From Gillisia xinjiangensis (lineage in GTDB: Bacteria > Bacteroidota > Bacteroidia > Flavobacteriales > Flavobacteriaceae), in the NCBI RefSeq assembly GCF_046298265.1, contig NZ_JBKAHK010000010.1, forward strand, positions 1-64,000: a stretch of DNA of 64,000 nt, given 5' to 3'. This document shows positions 25,379 to 35,326 of this stretch, in pieces. Numbering within the stretch: position 1 is the first letter of the stretch; each line of letters starts with the position of its first letter. The position numbers were made by a program, and so were the translations under genes. Under the pieces are notes generated by a model. The model saw only the letters and a list, made by a program, of their open reading frames with translations. It was not told the origin of the DNA and made no database searches.

Positions 25379-27643
25379 CTAAGCTCCGTTTTCCTTTTTG
25401 ATAAGGTTTAAGGCAGATCCATGCTTATACCATTCAATTTGAGGCTGGTTATAGGTGTGGTTTGTTTTAATCACATCTTTACTTCCATCTGCGTGAACCA
25501 CCTCTATGGTTAAAGGAGTATCTGGCGCAAAGTTTTCAAGGTCTATAAAATTAAAGGTATCATCCTCCTGGATTAAATCGTAATCGCTTTCATTTTGGAA
25601 GGTTATCCCCAACATTCCCTGTTTTTTCAGGTTTGTTTCGTGGATACGGGCGAAAGATTTCACCAATACCACTCTTACGCCCAAATGCCGTGGCTCCATG
25701 GCTGCGTGCTCACGGGAAGAACCTTCCCCGTAATTATGGTCTCCAACAACTACCGTAGGGATTCCTGCTGCTTTGTAAGCTCTCGCTACTGCAGGAACAC
25801 CATCATATTCGCCATTGATTTGATTTTTAACGAAATTGGTTTTCTTATTGAAAGCATTTATGGCACCAATTAGCATGTTATTGGAAATATTATCCAGATG
25901 TCCACGGTATCTCAACCAGGGTCCGGCCATAGAAATATGATCTGTAGTACATTTTCCAAAGGCCTTAATAAGCAACCTTGCGCCCATTAAGTTATCACCT
26001 TCCCAGGCATCAAAAGGTTCCAATAACTGTAACCGCTCACTATCTGTAGCTACCTTAACTTCCACATTTCCATTTTCAGATGGAGCTACATAACCAGGAT
26101 CCTCTACATCAAATCCTTTTGGAGGAAGTTCAATACCTGTTGGCTCATCCAACATTACTTCTTCTCCGTCTTCGTTTAACAATTTATCCCTTGTAGGGTC
26201 AAAATCCAACCTTCCTGAAATTGCAATAGCAGCAACCATTTCCGGGGAACCTACAAAAGCGTGTGTGTTTGGATTTCCATCGGCACGTTTGGAAAAGTTT
26301 CTATTGAAAGAGTGCACGATCGTATTTTTTTCATCTCCTTTGCGGTCACTTCTGTCCCATTGACCAATACAAGGTCCACAGGCATTTGTGAAAATTGTAG
26401 CATCAAGTTGTTCAAATATTTGCAACAAACCGTCACGCTGTGCGGTGAAACGAATCGTTTCTGAACCGGGATTGATACCGAAATCAGATTTTGCTTTTAC
26501 CCTTTTATCTACCGCCTGCTTTGCTATAGAAGCTGCACGCGTAAGATCTTCATAAGATGAATTGGTACAGGAGCCTATTAAACCCCAGTCAACATTTATT
26601 GGCCAGTCATTTTCCTTTGCTTTTACCGCCATTTCAGAAATTGGCGTTGCAAGATCCGGCGTAAAAGGTCCATTTAAATGAGGTTTTAATTCAGAAAGAT
26701 TAATTTCAATTACCTCATCAAAATAGTGCTCCGGATTTACATATACTTCATCATCACCGGTAAGGTGTTCTCTTACCTCATTCGCAGCCTGGGCAACATC
26801 TGCTCTGTTTGTAGCATTCAGGTAACGCTCCATAGAATCGTCATATCCAAAAGTGGAAGTCGTTGCTCCTACTTCAGCTCCCATATTACAAATGGTTCCT
26901 TTTCCTGTACAGGACATAGAAGTGGCGCCTTCACCAAAATATTCAATAATTGCTCCTGTTCCACCTTTTACGGTAAGAATTCCTGCAACTTTTAAAATCA
27001 CGTCTTTTGCAGAGGTCCATCCCGAAAGTTTTCCGGTTAGTTTCACCCCAATAAGTTTCGGAAATTTCAGCTCCCAGGCCATTCCGGCCATAACATCAAC
27101 AGCATCTGCACCACCTACTCCAATGGCTACCATTCCCAGCCCACCGGCATTTACCGTATGAGAATCTGTTCCTATCATCATACCGCCAGGAAATGCGTAA
27201 TTCTCCAAAACTACCTGATGAATAATACCTGCGCCTGGCTTCCAGAATCCTATTCCATATTTATTTGATACCGACTCAAGAAAATCAAAAACTTCAGAGC
27301 TGCTCTTATTGGCTGCCTGAAGATCTATTGCAGCGCCCATTTTTGCCTGAATAAGGTGATCACAATGAACTGTGGTTGGAACCGCTACCGTTTTCTTACC
27401 GGCCTGCATAAATTGCAACAAAGCCATTTGAGCAGTTGCATCCTGACAGGCAATCCTATCTGGTGCAAAATCTACATAATCCTTACCTCTGGTAAAGACC
27501 TCTTTGGTTTCTCCATCCCATAAATGAGAGTAAAGTATTTTTTCTGAAAGGGTTAAAGGTTTTCCAACAATTTCACGTGCTTTATTAACTCGGTCGGCCA
27601 TTTGACTATAGACCTTTTTAATCATATCAATATCGTATGCCAT
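25379..27643 (-). CDS. acn: Aconitate hydratase
   Basis: TCA-cycle [4Fe-4S] enzyme isomerising citrate to isocitrate. At 754 residues it is of the mitochondrial-like type usual in Bacteroidota, shorter than E. coli AcnA/AcnB. Cluster ligands are in GSCTNSSYEDL and NACGPCIGQW; GTDSHTVNAGGLG, and in the C-terminal swivel domain VVGDHNYGEGSSREHAA, are substrate-site motifs. A TAATTTTG box (27679-27686, minus) lies 35 bp upstream. The 341-bp gap 27644-27984 shows nothing else I can name. Confidence 0.96.
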   Translation of the reverse strand: MAYDIDMIKKVYSQMADRVNKAREIVGKPLTLSEKILYSHLWDGETKEVFTRGKDYVDFAPDRIACQDATAQMALLQFMQAGKKTVAVPTTVHCDHLIQAKMGAAIDLQAANKSSSEVFDFLESVSNKYGIGFWKPGAGIIHQVVLENYAFPGGMMIGTDSHTVNAGGLGMVAIGVGGADAVDVMAGMAWELKFPKLIGVKLTGKLSGWTSAKDVILKVAGILTVKGGTGAIIEYFGEGATSMSCTGKGTICNMGAEVGATTSTFGYDDSMERYLNATNRADVAQAANEVREHLTGDDEVYVNPEHYFDEVIEINLSELKPHLNGPFTPDLATPISEMAVKAKENDWPINVDWGLIGSCTNSSYEDLTRAASIAKQAVDKRVKAKSDFGINPGSETIRFTAQRDGLLQIFEQLDATIFTNACGPCIGQWDRSDRKGDEKNTIVHSFNRNFSKRADGNPNTHAFVGSPEMVAAIAISGRLDFDPTRDKLLNEDGEEVMLDEPTGIELPPKGFDVEDPGYVAPSENGNVEVKVATDSERLQLLEPFDAWEGDNLMGARLLIKAFGKCTTDHISMAGPWLRYRGHLDNISNNMLIGAINAFNKKTNFVKNQINGEYDGVPAVARAYKAAGIPTVVVGDHNYGEGSSREHAAMEPRHLGVRVVLVKSFARIHETNLKKQGMLGITFQNESDYDLIQEDDTFNFIDLENFAPDTPLTIEVVHADGSKDVIKTNHTYNQPQIEWYKHGSALNLIKKENGA

Positions 27644-27984
27644 ATTTATAAGGGGTTTTTTGTTCTAAAAAAGTCTCGCAAAATTACGAATTTCGATCCG
27701 AAATTAAAAATCAGAACCATATTTCGGTATTTTGTAACAATAGTTTAAGACTAATCAATTCTGAGTATAGAATATTAGGTAAAAATCAAAATAACCTCCT
27801 TATTTTTAGAATTTGACAAAAGGAGAATGTTTTTAACAATTTATGAAGTTGGATTCCTGTAATTTTTTTGATAGATTTCTTCTAAAATAAATAGAAAACC
27901 GGAGAATGGGGAGATAACGGAAAGAGCGTATTCTTGTAATTATTGGTACTGATTAAATTTCTGAATTATTATAAAATGCTTCAG

Positions 27985-28938
27985 CTAAAAAAGCTTCCGG
28001 ATGATTTGTTCTTCAGAAACTCCCTCTGCTTCAGCTTTATAATTTTTAATGATCCTGTGCCGAAGAATTCCAATAGCTACAGCCTGAATATTTTCAATAT
28101 CGGGAGAGAATTTCCCATTGATTATAGCGTGTGCTTTTGCCGCTAAAACGAGATTTTGTGAAGCTCTTGGCCCAGCTCCCCAATCTACATAGTTTTTGAT
28201 GATCTCTGGAGCGGTATTACCTTGCGGCCGGGTTTTCCCAACCAGGTTAACAGCGTATTGCACCACATTATCAGGCACCGGAACCCGGCGTATCAATTGC
28301 TGGATCTCAACAATGTCACTCGCAGTGAACATAGGATTCACCTGAACATCAAAACCAGAAGTCGTTTTCTTCACCACATCCACTTCTTCCTCAAAAGATG
28401 GATAATCCAAATGAATAGCGAACATAAATCTGTCCAGTTGAGCTTCCGGCAAGGGATAGGTTCCCTCCTGCTCAATAGGATTTTGGGTTGCCAGCACAAA
28501 ATAAGGCTGACTTAATTTATAGTGATTTCCCGCAACCGTTACTGCCCGTTCCTGCATGGCCTCCAACATGGCCGCCTGGGTTTTTGGAGGAGTACGATTG
28601 ATTTCATCTGCAAGGATGATATTTGCAAAAACCGGCCCTTTAATAAACTTAAAGTGTCGGTTTTCGTCTAAAATTTCTGATCCCAATATATCGCTCGGCA
28701 TTAAATCCGGAGTGAATTGGATCCTTTTAAAATTGAGCCCTAAGGCCTGTGCGATTGTATTTACCATCAGGGTTTTTGCCAAACCCGGAACACCTATCAA
28801 CAACGCATGACCGCCGGAATAGATGGAGAGTAAAATTTGATTCACCACTTCCTCCTGCCCAACAATTACTTTTGCAATTTCCTGCTTAAGCTGTTTGTGC
28901 TTTTCAACGAGAGATCCTACTGCGGCTACATCAGACAT
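27985..28938 (-). CDS. MoxR-family AAA+ ATPase
   Basis: 317-residue chaperone-like ATPase with Walker A LIGVPGLAKTLMVNTIA (about 43-58), Walker B ILADEINRTPPKTQAAMLEAMQE, sensor LATQNPIEQEGTYPLPEAQLDRF and a C-terminal lid. MoxR proteins help mature or insert cofactors and metal-dependent proteins. The usual DUF58 and von Willebrand partners are not downstream here. It follows two SurA-like genes, 10 bp after the second, suggesting a link to envelope protein folding. Confidence 0.92.
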   Translation of the reverse strand: MSDVAAVGSLVEKHKQLKQEIAKVIVGQEEVVNQILLSIYSGGHALLIGVPGLAKTLMVNTIAQALGLNFKRIQFTPDLMPSDILGSEILDENRHFKFIKGPVFANIILADEINRTPPKTQAAMLEAMQERAVTVAGNHYKLSQPYFVLATQNPIEQEGTYPLPEAQLDRFMFAIHLDYPSFEEEVDVVKKTTSGFDVQVNPMFTASDIVEIQQLIRRVPVPDNVVQYAVNLVGKTRPQGNTAPEIIKNYVDWGAGPRASQNLVLAAKAHAIINGKFSPDIENIQAVAIGILRHRIIKNYKAEAEGVSEEQIIRKLF

Positions 28939-28948
28939 TTGAACTTCT

Positions 28949-30406
28949 TTATTTTTTTAACCAGTTACTACTATAATCACAATTACGGAATTTTCCGTTA
29001 ATTTTTATATAGGTATCTGCAATTTTTTCTTCCATCCAATCTGAGATGACATTCAGTTGTTTTTGTCTTAATGCCAGGTCTTTGATCTTCATATAATCCT
29101 GTGCAAAATTGGCCTTGTGCTCTGGGTATCGTTTATTAACAGTGATCAATTTATAAAATAACCTCCCCGTTCTATCCTGTTCAGAAAGTATAAGTGAAAC
29201 TTCTCCTTCTTCTAAATTGACCACCTGATCATAAATTTCGGGATCTATTTTGGTTAATTCAAACCTGGTATCGCCAGTGGTTGGGTTTATAAGTTTCCCT
29301 TTGTTTGCGGCAGTTTGTTCCTCATCTGAAAATTTTTCAGCCGCTTTTTCAAAGGTGATCTCCTTATTTACAATTTGAAATCTTATACTGTCAATTTCCT
29401 TTTTAGCGTTTTCTACAGTTGCACTTGTTACATCAGGAATTAACAGAATATGTCTTATTTCCAGATTTTGTCCAATAACCCGTTCCACCTTAATAATATG
29501 GTAACCAAACATGGAAGCAAAAGGCTCACTTACTTCACCTTCCTGCAAACTAAATGCGGTATCTTTAAAGTCCTTATCCAGCCCATCTTTACGCGTAATT
29601 ATCATTTTTCCGCCATCTGCCGCCGATCCTGGATCTTGTGAATAAAGCACCGCTTTTGTAGAAAAACTGGCTCCATTATCAATAACATCATCCCGAAAAT
29701 CATTCAGTCGGTCTATAACTTTTTGCTTCTCAGTCTGAGGGATCTCAGGTTTAATAACTATTTGGGCTATTTCCACCTCGTCTCCAAAAAACGGCCGCTC
29801 TTCTTCCGGGATGTTCTCAAAATAAGCTCTTACTTCATCCGGAGTGATTTCTACATCTTCAACGATTTTTTGTTGCATTCTTGTTGATAATTCCCGTTGC
29901 TTATTGATATCAAATAATTCCTTTCTAAAACCATCCTCAGAATCTCTTTTATAAAAATTCAGCACCTTTTCGATAGAACCAATTTGCCCTACCATTTGAG
30001 ATATCTGCTGGTCTACCATATTTCCTATCTCGGCATCGGCAACAATAATACTATCCTGAATGGCATGATGTGCATAAAGTTTATTTTCCAGCAAACTACC
30101 GGCTAACTGGCAGTCGGTAACATCGGCAGTAGAAACCCCCTGGCTTTTAAGATCTTTGTACATAAGTTCTATATCGCTGTCTAAAACTACAAAGCCTCCA
30201 ACCACGGCTGCGATCCCATCCACTTTAACCCTTTCCCCTTTTCCGGGAAGAACTTTAACTTCTGCTATTTCAGTTTTAGGTTGTATTGCCGTACTATCTG
30301 TTACAATAACCTCCTGGGCAAATCCAGAATTTCCCAGGGCAAATACCATAAATAAAACAGCGGTGCTGTTAATTATAAATTTCAAATGTTTTGTTTTCAA
30401 TTGCAT
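28949..30406 (-). CDS. SurA-like periplasmic peptidyl-prolyl isomerase
   Basis: A signal peptide (INSTAVLFMVFALGNSGFAQ) is followed by a SurA-type N-terminal chaperone region (VKVDGIAAVVGGFVVLDSDIE) and two parvulin domains, around EVEIAQIVIKPE...DPGSAADGGKMIITRKDGLDKDFKDTAF...PFASMFGYHIIKVERV and EIRHILLIPDV...KGKLINPTTG. It chaperones outer-membrane proteins in the periplasm. 485 residues; overlaps the upstream lipoprotein gene by 38 bp. Confidence 0.9.
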   Translation of the reverse strand: MQLKTKHLKFIINSTAVLFMVFALGNSGFAQEVIVTDSTAIQPKTEIAEVKVLPGKGERVKVDGIAAVVGGFVVLDSDIELMYKDLKSQGVSTADVTDCQLAGSLLENKLYAHHAIQDSIIVADAEIGNMVDQQISQMVGQIGSIEKVLNFYKRDSEDGFRKELFDINKQRELSTRMQQKIVEDVEITPDEVRAYFENIPEEERPFFGDEVEIAQIVIKPEIPQTEKQKVIDRLNDFRDDVIDNGASFSTKAVLYSQDPGSAADGGKMIITRKDGLDKDFKDTAFSLQEGEVSEPFASMFGYHIIKVERVIGQNLEIRHILLIPDVTSATVENAKKEIDSIRFQIVNKEITFEKAAEKFSDEEQTAANKGKLINPTTGDTRFELTKIDPEIYDQVVNLEEGEVSLILSEQDRTGRLFYKLITVNKRYPEHKANFAQDYMKIKDLALRQKQLNVISDWMEEKIADTYIKINGKFRNCDYSSNWLKK

Positions 30407-31232
30407 CTCTTGTTATATCTTTTTCTAATTCTTTAACCAAATCGGCTTTTCGCCTGTTAAGGATGATCTGCTTGATCGTGGAAGTAGCATATTCCAGGGG
30501 AGCCTGATCATTTCTTAACAAAACATCGTTTACATACACCAAATATACTTCTAATGAATCTTCGAGCTGAAGAAAATTGGATTTTTTTAATAATTGGGAT
30601 TTGTTCCCATCGTTTAAAGGGCCAATTCTGTCATAAACCGAACGGGTGCTTACCCAAACAGAATCATTAAAAGAATATCCCTTAAACTGAAGGGCTGTTT
30701 TATCCAGATCTATTTTATCCTCTTCATTAAACCGGACGAACTTCTTCTTCATTTCCTGAAAATCAAGGCTGTTCTTATCAAGATTTATAAATCGCAATTT
30801 CACCAAATCTTCATTCAACCTGAAATTTTCCAGGTGTTCCTGATAATAGCTTTCGATTTCATCCTGATTAAATGAAGTATCAAGTTGCTTTGCTACCAAA
30901 GCATCGGCATAGGCTTTTGTATACAGTTCATTTTTATAATTTTTTACCAGTTCATCAAACTCCTGTTGTTGGGTCTGACTCAAATTATACCTGGCCTTAT
31001 CTATCAATAATTGCTGAGTGGCCCAGCGGGTAATAAAATTGGAAACTATGAGGGTGCTATCTTCAGGCGAGGTATCTTCACCAATTAATGCCTGGATATC
31101 TTCTTTGTAAAGATAACTTTCATTTACCCTGGCCACGATTTCACGTTCCTCCGGTTCTTTAAAATATTCGCAACCTGAAAAAAATAAAGGTATAACCAGG
31201 GGTATTATAAATTTAAATTGAAAGTTTCCCAT
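30369..31232 (-). CDS. SurA-N-like lipoprotein, peptidyl-prolyl isomerase family
   Basis: A lipoprotein signal (LVIPLFFSGC) is followed by a SurA-like chaperone segment (VARVNESYLYKEDIQALIG, then a helix-rich region to about 135). The parvulin part is weak and lacks a clear catalytic signature, so it may chaperone without isomerase activity. It is commonly paired with the next gene in flavobacteria. A TATTTTTG box (31296-31303, minus) lies 64 bp upstream. Confidence 0.78.
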   Translation of the reverse strand: MGNFQFKFIIPLVIPLFFSGCEYFKEPEEREIVARVNESYLYKEDIQALIGEDTSPEDSTLIVSNFITRWATQQLLIDKARYNLSQTQQQEFDELVKNYKNELYTKAYADALVAKQLDTSFNQDEIESYYQEHLENFRLNEDLVKLRFINLDKNSLDFQEMKKKFVRFNEEDKIDLDKTALQFKGYSFNDSVWVSTRSVYDRIGPLNDGNKSQLLKKSNFLQLEDSLEVYLVYVNDVLLRNDQAPLEYATSTIKQIILNRRKADLVKELEKDITRDAIENKTFEIYN

Positions 31233-31415
31233 TAAATCGATAAAATTAAAACTATTCGCGAATGCTTATAAAAACCTAAACAGCTAATAGTGCGGCAAAA
31301 ATAAGAATTCCTTAACCTCCCACAAATTATAAGCTTAAACGATTTCAAATTAAAGAAATTATAAAAAGTCTTAAATTTCTTAACTACCTTGGATCTTAAC
31401 AAAAATGGAACCATT

Positions 31416-31862
31416 ATGAAGTACAGTCATGAAATTATTATCCAGCTTCCCAGGGAAGAAGTAATAAGCAAAATGGAAAACCCAGAAAACTTTAAATTTT
31501 GGCAAAAAGGCTTTATTTCCTATCAACACATTTCCGGAAATCCAGGTGAAGAAGGGGCTTGCAGCAAACTTGCTTATAATATGAACGGACGGGAAATTGA
31601 AATGATTGAAACTATTATCAAAAGTAACCTTCCAAAAGAGCTTCATACAACCTATGAAACAAAAGGGGTTTATAATATTCAGAAAAATTATTTCGAAGAG
31701 GAATCCAACACTTCAACCCGCTGGGTCTCCTATAGTGAATTCCGGTTTTCAGGGTTTATGAAATTAATAGGAAAATTAATGCCCGGAACTTTTAAAAAAC
31801 AATCCTTTCAATTCATGAAAGATTTTAAAACTTTTGCCGAAGAAGGGAAAAGTGTAAAGTAA
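31416..31862 (+). CDS. SRPBCC-family (START-like) protein
   Basis: Starts MKYSHEIIIQLPREEVISKMENPENFKFWQKGF, the first strand and helix of SRPBCC/polyketide-cyclase proteins, which form a hydrophobic ligand pocket. The beta-strand pattern continues to a C-terminal helix (FKKQSFQFMKDFKTFAEEG). 148 residues; ligand unknown. An in-frame ATG at 31389 adds nine unlikely residues. It begins a short plus-strand group inside a minus-strand region. Confidence 0.8.
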   Translation: MKYSHEIIIQLPREEVISKMENPENFKFWQKGFISYQHISGNPGEEGACSKLAYNMNGREIEMIETIIKSNLPKELHTTYETKGVYNIQKNYFEEESNTSTRWVSYSEFRFSGFMKLIGKLMPGTFKKQSFQFMKDFKTFAEEGKSVK

Positions 31863-31874
31863 CAATTAGAAAAT

Positions 31875-32114
31875 ATGGAAAGACAAATAAAACTAATATG
31901 GGATTTTAGAGGACCAGGCGCTAACAAAACCGCTGAACATCACGAAATTCATTTAAAGGATTTTATAAAAACTGAAGGATTGGATCTGCTTAGCATCACC
32001 GGAACAGAGCAAATTTCAGAGATGCATTCTTCAGCTTTTTGGGTGGTGCCGGAAAATGATATGAAAAAATATAGAGACATTTTAAAACCTCATCGCGCTA
32101 CCTTATATACCTAA
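31875..32114 (+). CDS. Small conserved-looking protein of unknown function
   Basis: 79 residues (MERQIKLIWDFRGPGANKTAEHHEIHL...), with no signal peptide or membrane helix. Two His-rich spots (AEHHEIH, EMHSSAFWVV) might bind metal. I think similar short proteins occur in other flavobacteria but cannot name the family. It lies 12 bp after the SRPBCC gene and probably shares its mRNA. Confidence 0.65.
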   Translation: MERQIKLIWDFRGPGANKTAEHHEIHLKDFIKTEGLDLLSITGTEQISEMHSSAFWVVPENDMKKYRDILKPHRATLYT

Positions 32115-32196
32115 TATACCTAAAATTTATTTTTTCAATAAAAAATCTTCTGTTTATTTAATTTGCTCTTATATATTTGCTGAAAATCAAACAAAC

Positions 32197-32706
32197 ATGA
32201 AAAATATTATTTTAGTACTTGCAATTCTTATTACAGGAACTTCTTTACATGCACAAACAAAGGTAGGCACTATAGATGCAGATTTCATCCTACAACAAAT
32301 GCCGGAAATGGTGCAGGTTCAGGAAGACATGAAAACCTACAATACAGAGCTTCAGGAGAATTTACAATCCACAATAAAGAACTATGAAGAATTGGTTGCC
32401 GCTTACCAGGCAAACGTTGCTACATTTACTGAAGAAGAAAAGAAAAGCAAAGAAGATGAAATTATAACTCTTGAAAATGAAATTAAAAATTTCAGACAAA
32501 AAGCTTCAGTCCTTATGCAAATGAGAAATAATGAACTTACCCAACCACTCTATTTGCAAATTGATGAGGCGATGAAAGCTATCATATCGGAACAAGGTTA
32601 TACCCAAATTTTAAACACAAGTGCAAACGGACTTGCCTATGCCGATGAAAAATATGATATTACGGAGTCTGTGATGAAAAAAATGGGTATAACCGTAAAA
32701 GAATAA
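32197..32706 (+). CDS. OmpH/Skp-family periplasmic chaperone
   Basis: Signal peptide MKNIILVLAILITGTSLHAQ, then KVGTIDADFILQQMPEMVQVQEDM and long coiled-coil helices (about 45-125) as in Skp, the trimeric 'jellyfish' holdase for outer-membrane proteins. 169 residues. TATATTTG (32172-32179) lies 17 bp before the ATG. It fits with the SurA-like genes nearby on the other strand. Confidence 0.87.
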   Translation: MKNIILVLAILITGTSLHAQTKVGTIDADFILQQMPEMVQVQEDMKTYNTELQENLQSTIKNYEELVAAYQANVATFTEEEKKSKEDEIITLENEIKNFRQKASVLMQMRNNELTQPLYLQIDEAMKAIISEQGYTQILNTSANGLAYADEKYDITESVMKKMGITVKE

Positions 32707-32723
32707 CTACCTACACATAACTG

Positions 32724-32763
32724 AAAAGCCGGTAAAAGAAATTTCCTTTACCGGCTTTTTTTA
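32724..32763. terminator. Bidirectional terminator between ompH-like gene and guaB
   Basis: Stem AAAAGCCGGTAAA (32724-32736) with TTTACCGGCTTTT (32747-32759), a 10-nt loop and T/A tracts on both sides. Confidence 0.88.
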
Positions 32764-32776
32764 TGTTTACAAAATT

Positions 32777-34249
32777 TTATCTGCTGTAATTTGGTGATTC
32801 ATTGGTGATCGCCACATCATGCGGATGACTTTCATGAATTCCGGAAGAGGTAATTTTAATAAACTTCCCCTTTTCCTGAAGTGTTGCGATGTCTTTTGCT
32901 CCGCAGTACCCCATTCCGGCTCTTAATCCGCCAATAAACTGAAATATGCTTTCTTCCAGGTCTCCCTTATAAGGTACCCTTCCAACAATTCCTTCGGGAA
33001 CCAGTTTCCTGATATCATCTTCCACATCCTGAAAATACCTGTCTTTAGAACCTTGTTTCATCGCCTCTACAGATCCCATTCCCCGATAGGATTTAAATTT
33101 TCTTCCTTCAAAAATTATAGTTTCACCGGGGGATTCTTTAGTTCCGGCAAGAAGGGATCCCAACATCACACAATCTGCACCGGCAGCGATGGCTTTGGGA
33201 ATATCTCCTGTGTACCGAATTCCTCCATCGGCAATTACAGGAACGCCACTACCCTTAATTGCGGCTGCAACTTCCAATACCGCAGAGAACTGAGGGAAAC
33301 CTACCCCGGCAACAACCCTGGTGGTACAAATTGAACCCGGTCCTATCCCTACTTTTACAGCATCGGCTCCTGCTTCCACCAAATATTTGGCTGCTGCCCC
33401 GGTAGCAATATTTCCAACAATTACATCAAGATCCGGGAACTTTGATTTTATTTTTTTTAATACCTCAACCACTCCTTTGGTATGGCCGTGGGCTGTATCG
33501 ATTACTACGGCATCTACACCGGCGATTACTAGAGCCGAAGCCCGCTCAACGATATCGGCAGTAACTCCAAGTGCTGCAGCTACGCGTAATCTTCCGTATG
33601 AATCTTTATTGGCTACCGGCTTTTGGGTAAGTTTGGTAATATCCCTGAAGGTTATTAATCCTACAAGTACATCTTCAGAATTTACTACCGGAAGCTTTTC
33701 AATTTTATATTGCTGAAGGATTCCTTCAGCCTCTTCAAGAGAAGTACCTTCAGAAACCGTTACCAGGTTTTTTGAAGTCATAACTTCAGAAATAGGCCTG
33801 TTGCTTTCTTTTTCAAAACGTAAATCCCTGTTGGTAACTATTCCAAGTAATTTCCCGTCTTTATCAATAATTGGAATTCCTCCAATACTGTGCTCCTTCA
33901 TATTGCTTTTGGCATCCTGCACAGTAGCAGTAATTGGCAGCGTTACCGGATCTATGATCATTCCGCTTTCTGCACGTTTTACCTTTCGCACTTTCATGGC
34001 CTGTTCTTCAATAGACATGTTTTTATGCAAAACACCAATTCCACCTTCCCGCGCCATGGCAATCGCCATTTTACTCTCGGTCACTGTATCCATAGCTGCG
34101 GATACAATTGGAACATTAATAGGAATATTTCTTGTGAATTTGGAACGAATACTTACTTCCCTGGGCAATATTTCAGAATAGGCCGGAACCAATAATACGT
34201 CATCGTAAGTTAGTGCTTCCCCTAAAATTTTGGATTCATGTGCAATCAT
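32777..34249 (-). CDS. guaB: Inosine-5'-monophosphate dehydrogenase
   Basis: Oxidises IMP to XMP, committing to GTP synthesis. It has a TIM barrel with an inserted pair of CBS domains (about 95-210: VQDAKSNMKEHSIGGIPIIDKDGKLLGIVTNRDL and the following copy) and the catalytic loop KVGIGPGSICTTR with the nucleophilic Cys. The flap GRVPYKGDLEE is also present. The start at 34249 (MIAHESKILGEALTYDDVLLVP) fits the family and gives 490 residues. TATATTTG (34274-34281, minus) lies 24 bp upstream. Confidence 0.96.
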   Translation of the reverse strand: MIAHESKILGEALTYDDVLLVPAYSEILPREVSIRSKFTRNIPINVPIVSAAMDTVTESKMAIAMAREGGIGVLHKNMSIEEQAMKVRKVKRAESGMIIDPVTLPITATVQDAKSNMKEHSIGGIPIIDKDGKLLGIVTNRDLRFEKESNRPISEVMTSKNLVTVSEGTSLEEAEGILQQYKIEKLPVVNSEDVLVGLITFRDITKLTQKPVANKDSYGRLRVAAALGVTADIVERASALVIAGVDAVVIDTAHGHTKGVVEVLKKIKSKFPDLDVIVGNIATGAAAKYLVEAGADAVKVGIGPGSICTTRVVAGVGFPQFSAVLEVAAAIKGSGVPVIADGGIRYTGDIPKAIAAGADCVMLGSLLAGTKESPGETIIFEGRKFKSYRGMGSVEAMKQGSKDRYFQDVEDDIRKLVPEGIVGRVPYKGDLEESIFQFIGGLRAGMGYCGAKDIATLQEKGKFIKITSSGIHESHPHDVAITNESPNYSR

Positions 34250-34330
34250 AGCAATTAAAGATTTAATTGCGTGCAAATATACAAAAATTAATGCAATTGC
34301 GGAACTTACTTTTCAATTCAATTAATCTGA

Positions 34331-35317
34331 TTAGCTATTGAACTCCAAAACATCTTTGGAATTGAAACCTATCATAATGAGATCGGCTACATTCCTGTCT
34401 TTGGTGAGTACCGAAATTTTCTGACCGCTGTCAAGCTTCAGCAATAACTGGGTGTCATGGCCTAAAAACGTTCTTTTTATCACCCGGGCATGGGTCACAT
34501 GTTCACATTCTTCATTAATGGCAAAATTCTCATTTCGAATGGCGTGAGAACATGCAGGATTAAGTGGACACTGAAATGCCGACTGAAGTTCATTACTTAG
34601 CTGAATTGTGTTTCCAAACAAGGAAGCCACATAAATGGAATTTGGTTTTGTATATAAGTTTGCCGCCTCATCCTTCTGAATTAATTCACCATTCTGAAGG
34701 ATTAGAATCTCATCTGCCACAGCTAATGCATCCTGAGTGTCATGAGTGACAAAAATGGCAGTAACCCCGGTTGCTTTAACAATTTCGAAAATCTCATTTC
34801 GAAGCTGCATCCTCAACATCGCATCCAGATTGCTGAAAGGTTCGTCTAAAATAAGCAAAGAAGGATTTGGTGCCAACGCTCTGGCCAATGCAACCCGTTG
34901 CTGTTGCCCTCCGGAAAGCTGATGCGGATAGCGATCTTTCATTCCTCCCAAACCTACAAGATCTAAGACTTCCTGGGCCCTTTCGTTTTTATTTTTATCC
35001 TTTGAAATTCCATAAAGGACATTTTTAAATAATGTCATGTGAGGAAAGAGTGCATAATCCTGAAATACAAGACCTACTTTACGTTTTTCCGGTGGCACGA
35101 AATTATTCAGGGAAGAAACCGTTTCCCCATTAAGCCTAATAATCCCCGCTTCTGGTGTCTCCAAACCTGCGATAAGCCGAACCAAAGTCGTTTTACCGCT
35201 TCCGCTTTCTCCAACCAAAGCACAAACATCTCCTTCTTTTAGATGAAAAGAAACATTCTTCAATGCAAAACTTTTTCCTTTGTCAAAGCTTTTTGAAAGC
35301 GATTCGATCTCGAGCAT
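34331..35317 (-). CDS. fbpC: Iron(III) ABC transporter, ATP-binding protein
   Basis: ABC ATPase with Walker A VGESGSGKTTLVRLIAG, Q-loop FQDYALFPHM, signature LSGGQQQRVALARAL, Walker B LLILDEPFSNLDA and a C-terminal TOBE-like domain (RVIKRTFLGHDTQLLLKL), as in FbpC/FutC. 328 residues from MLEIESLSKSF; an ATG two codons earlier is also possible. It lies next to the permease gene in a minus-strand operon with fbpB and fbpA. Confidence 0.88.
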   Translation of the reverse strand: MLEIESLSKSFDKGKSFALKNVSFHLKEGDVCALVGESGSGKTTLVRLIAGLETPEAGIIRLNGETVSSLNNFVPPEKRKVGLVFQDYALFPHMTLFKNVLYGISKDKNKNERAQEVLDLVGLGGMKDRYPHQLSGGQQQRVALARALAPNPSLLILDEPFSNLDAMLRMQLRNEIFEIVKATGVTAIFVTHDTQDALAVADEILILQNGELIQKDEAANLYTKPNSIYVASLFGNTIQLSNELQSAFQCPLNPACSHAIRNENFAINEECEHVTHARVIKRTFLGHDTQLLLKLDSGQKISVLTKDRNVADLIMIGFNSKDVLEFNS

Positions 35318-35326
35318 AAACAACTA

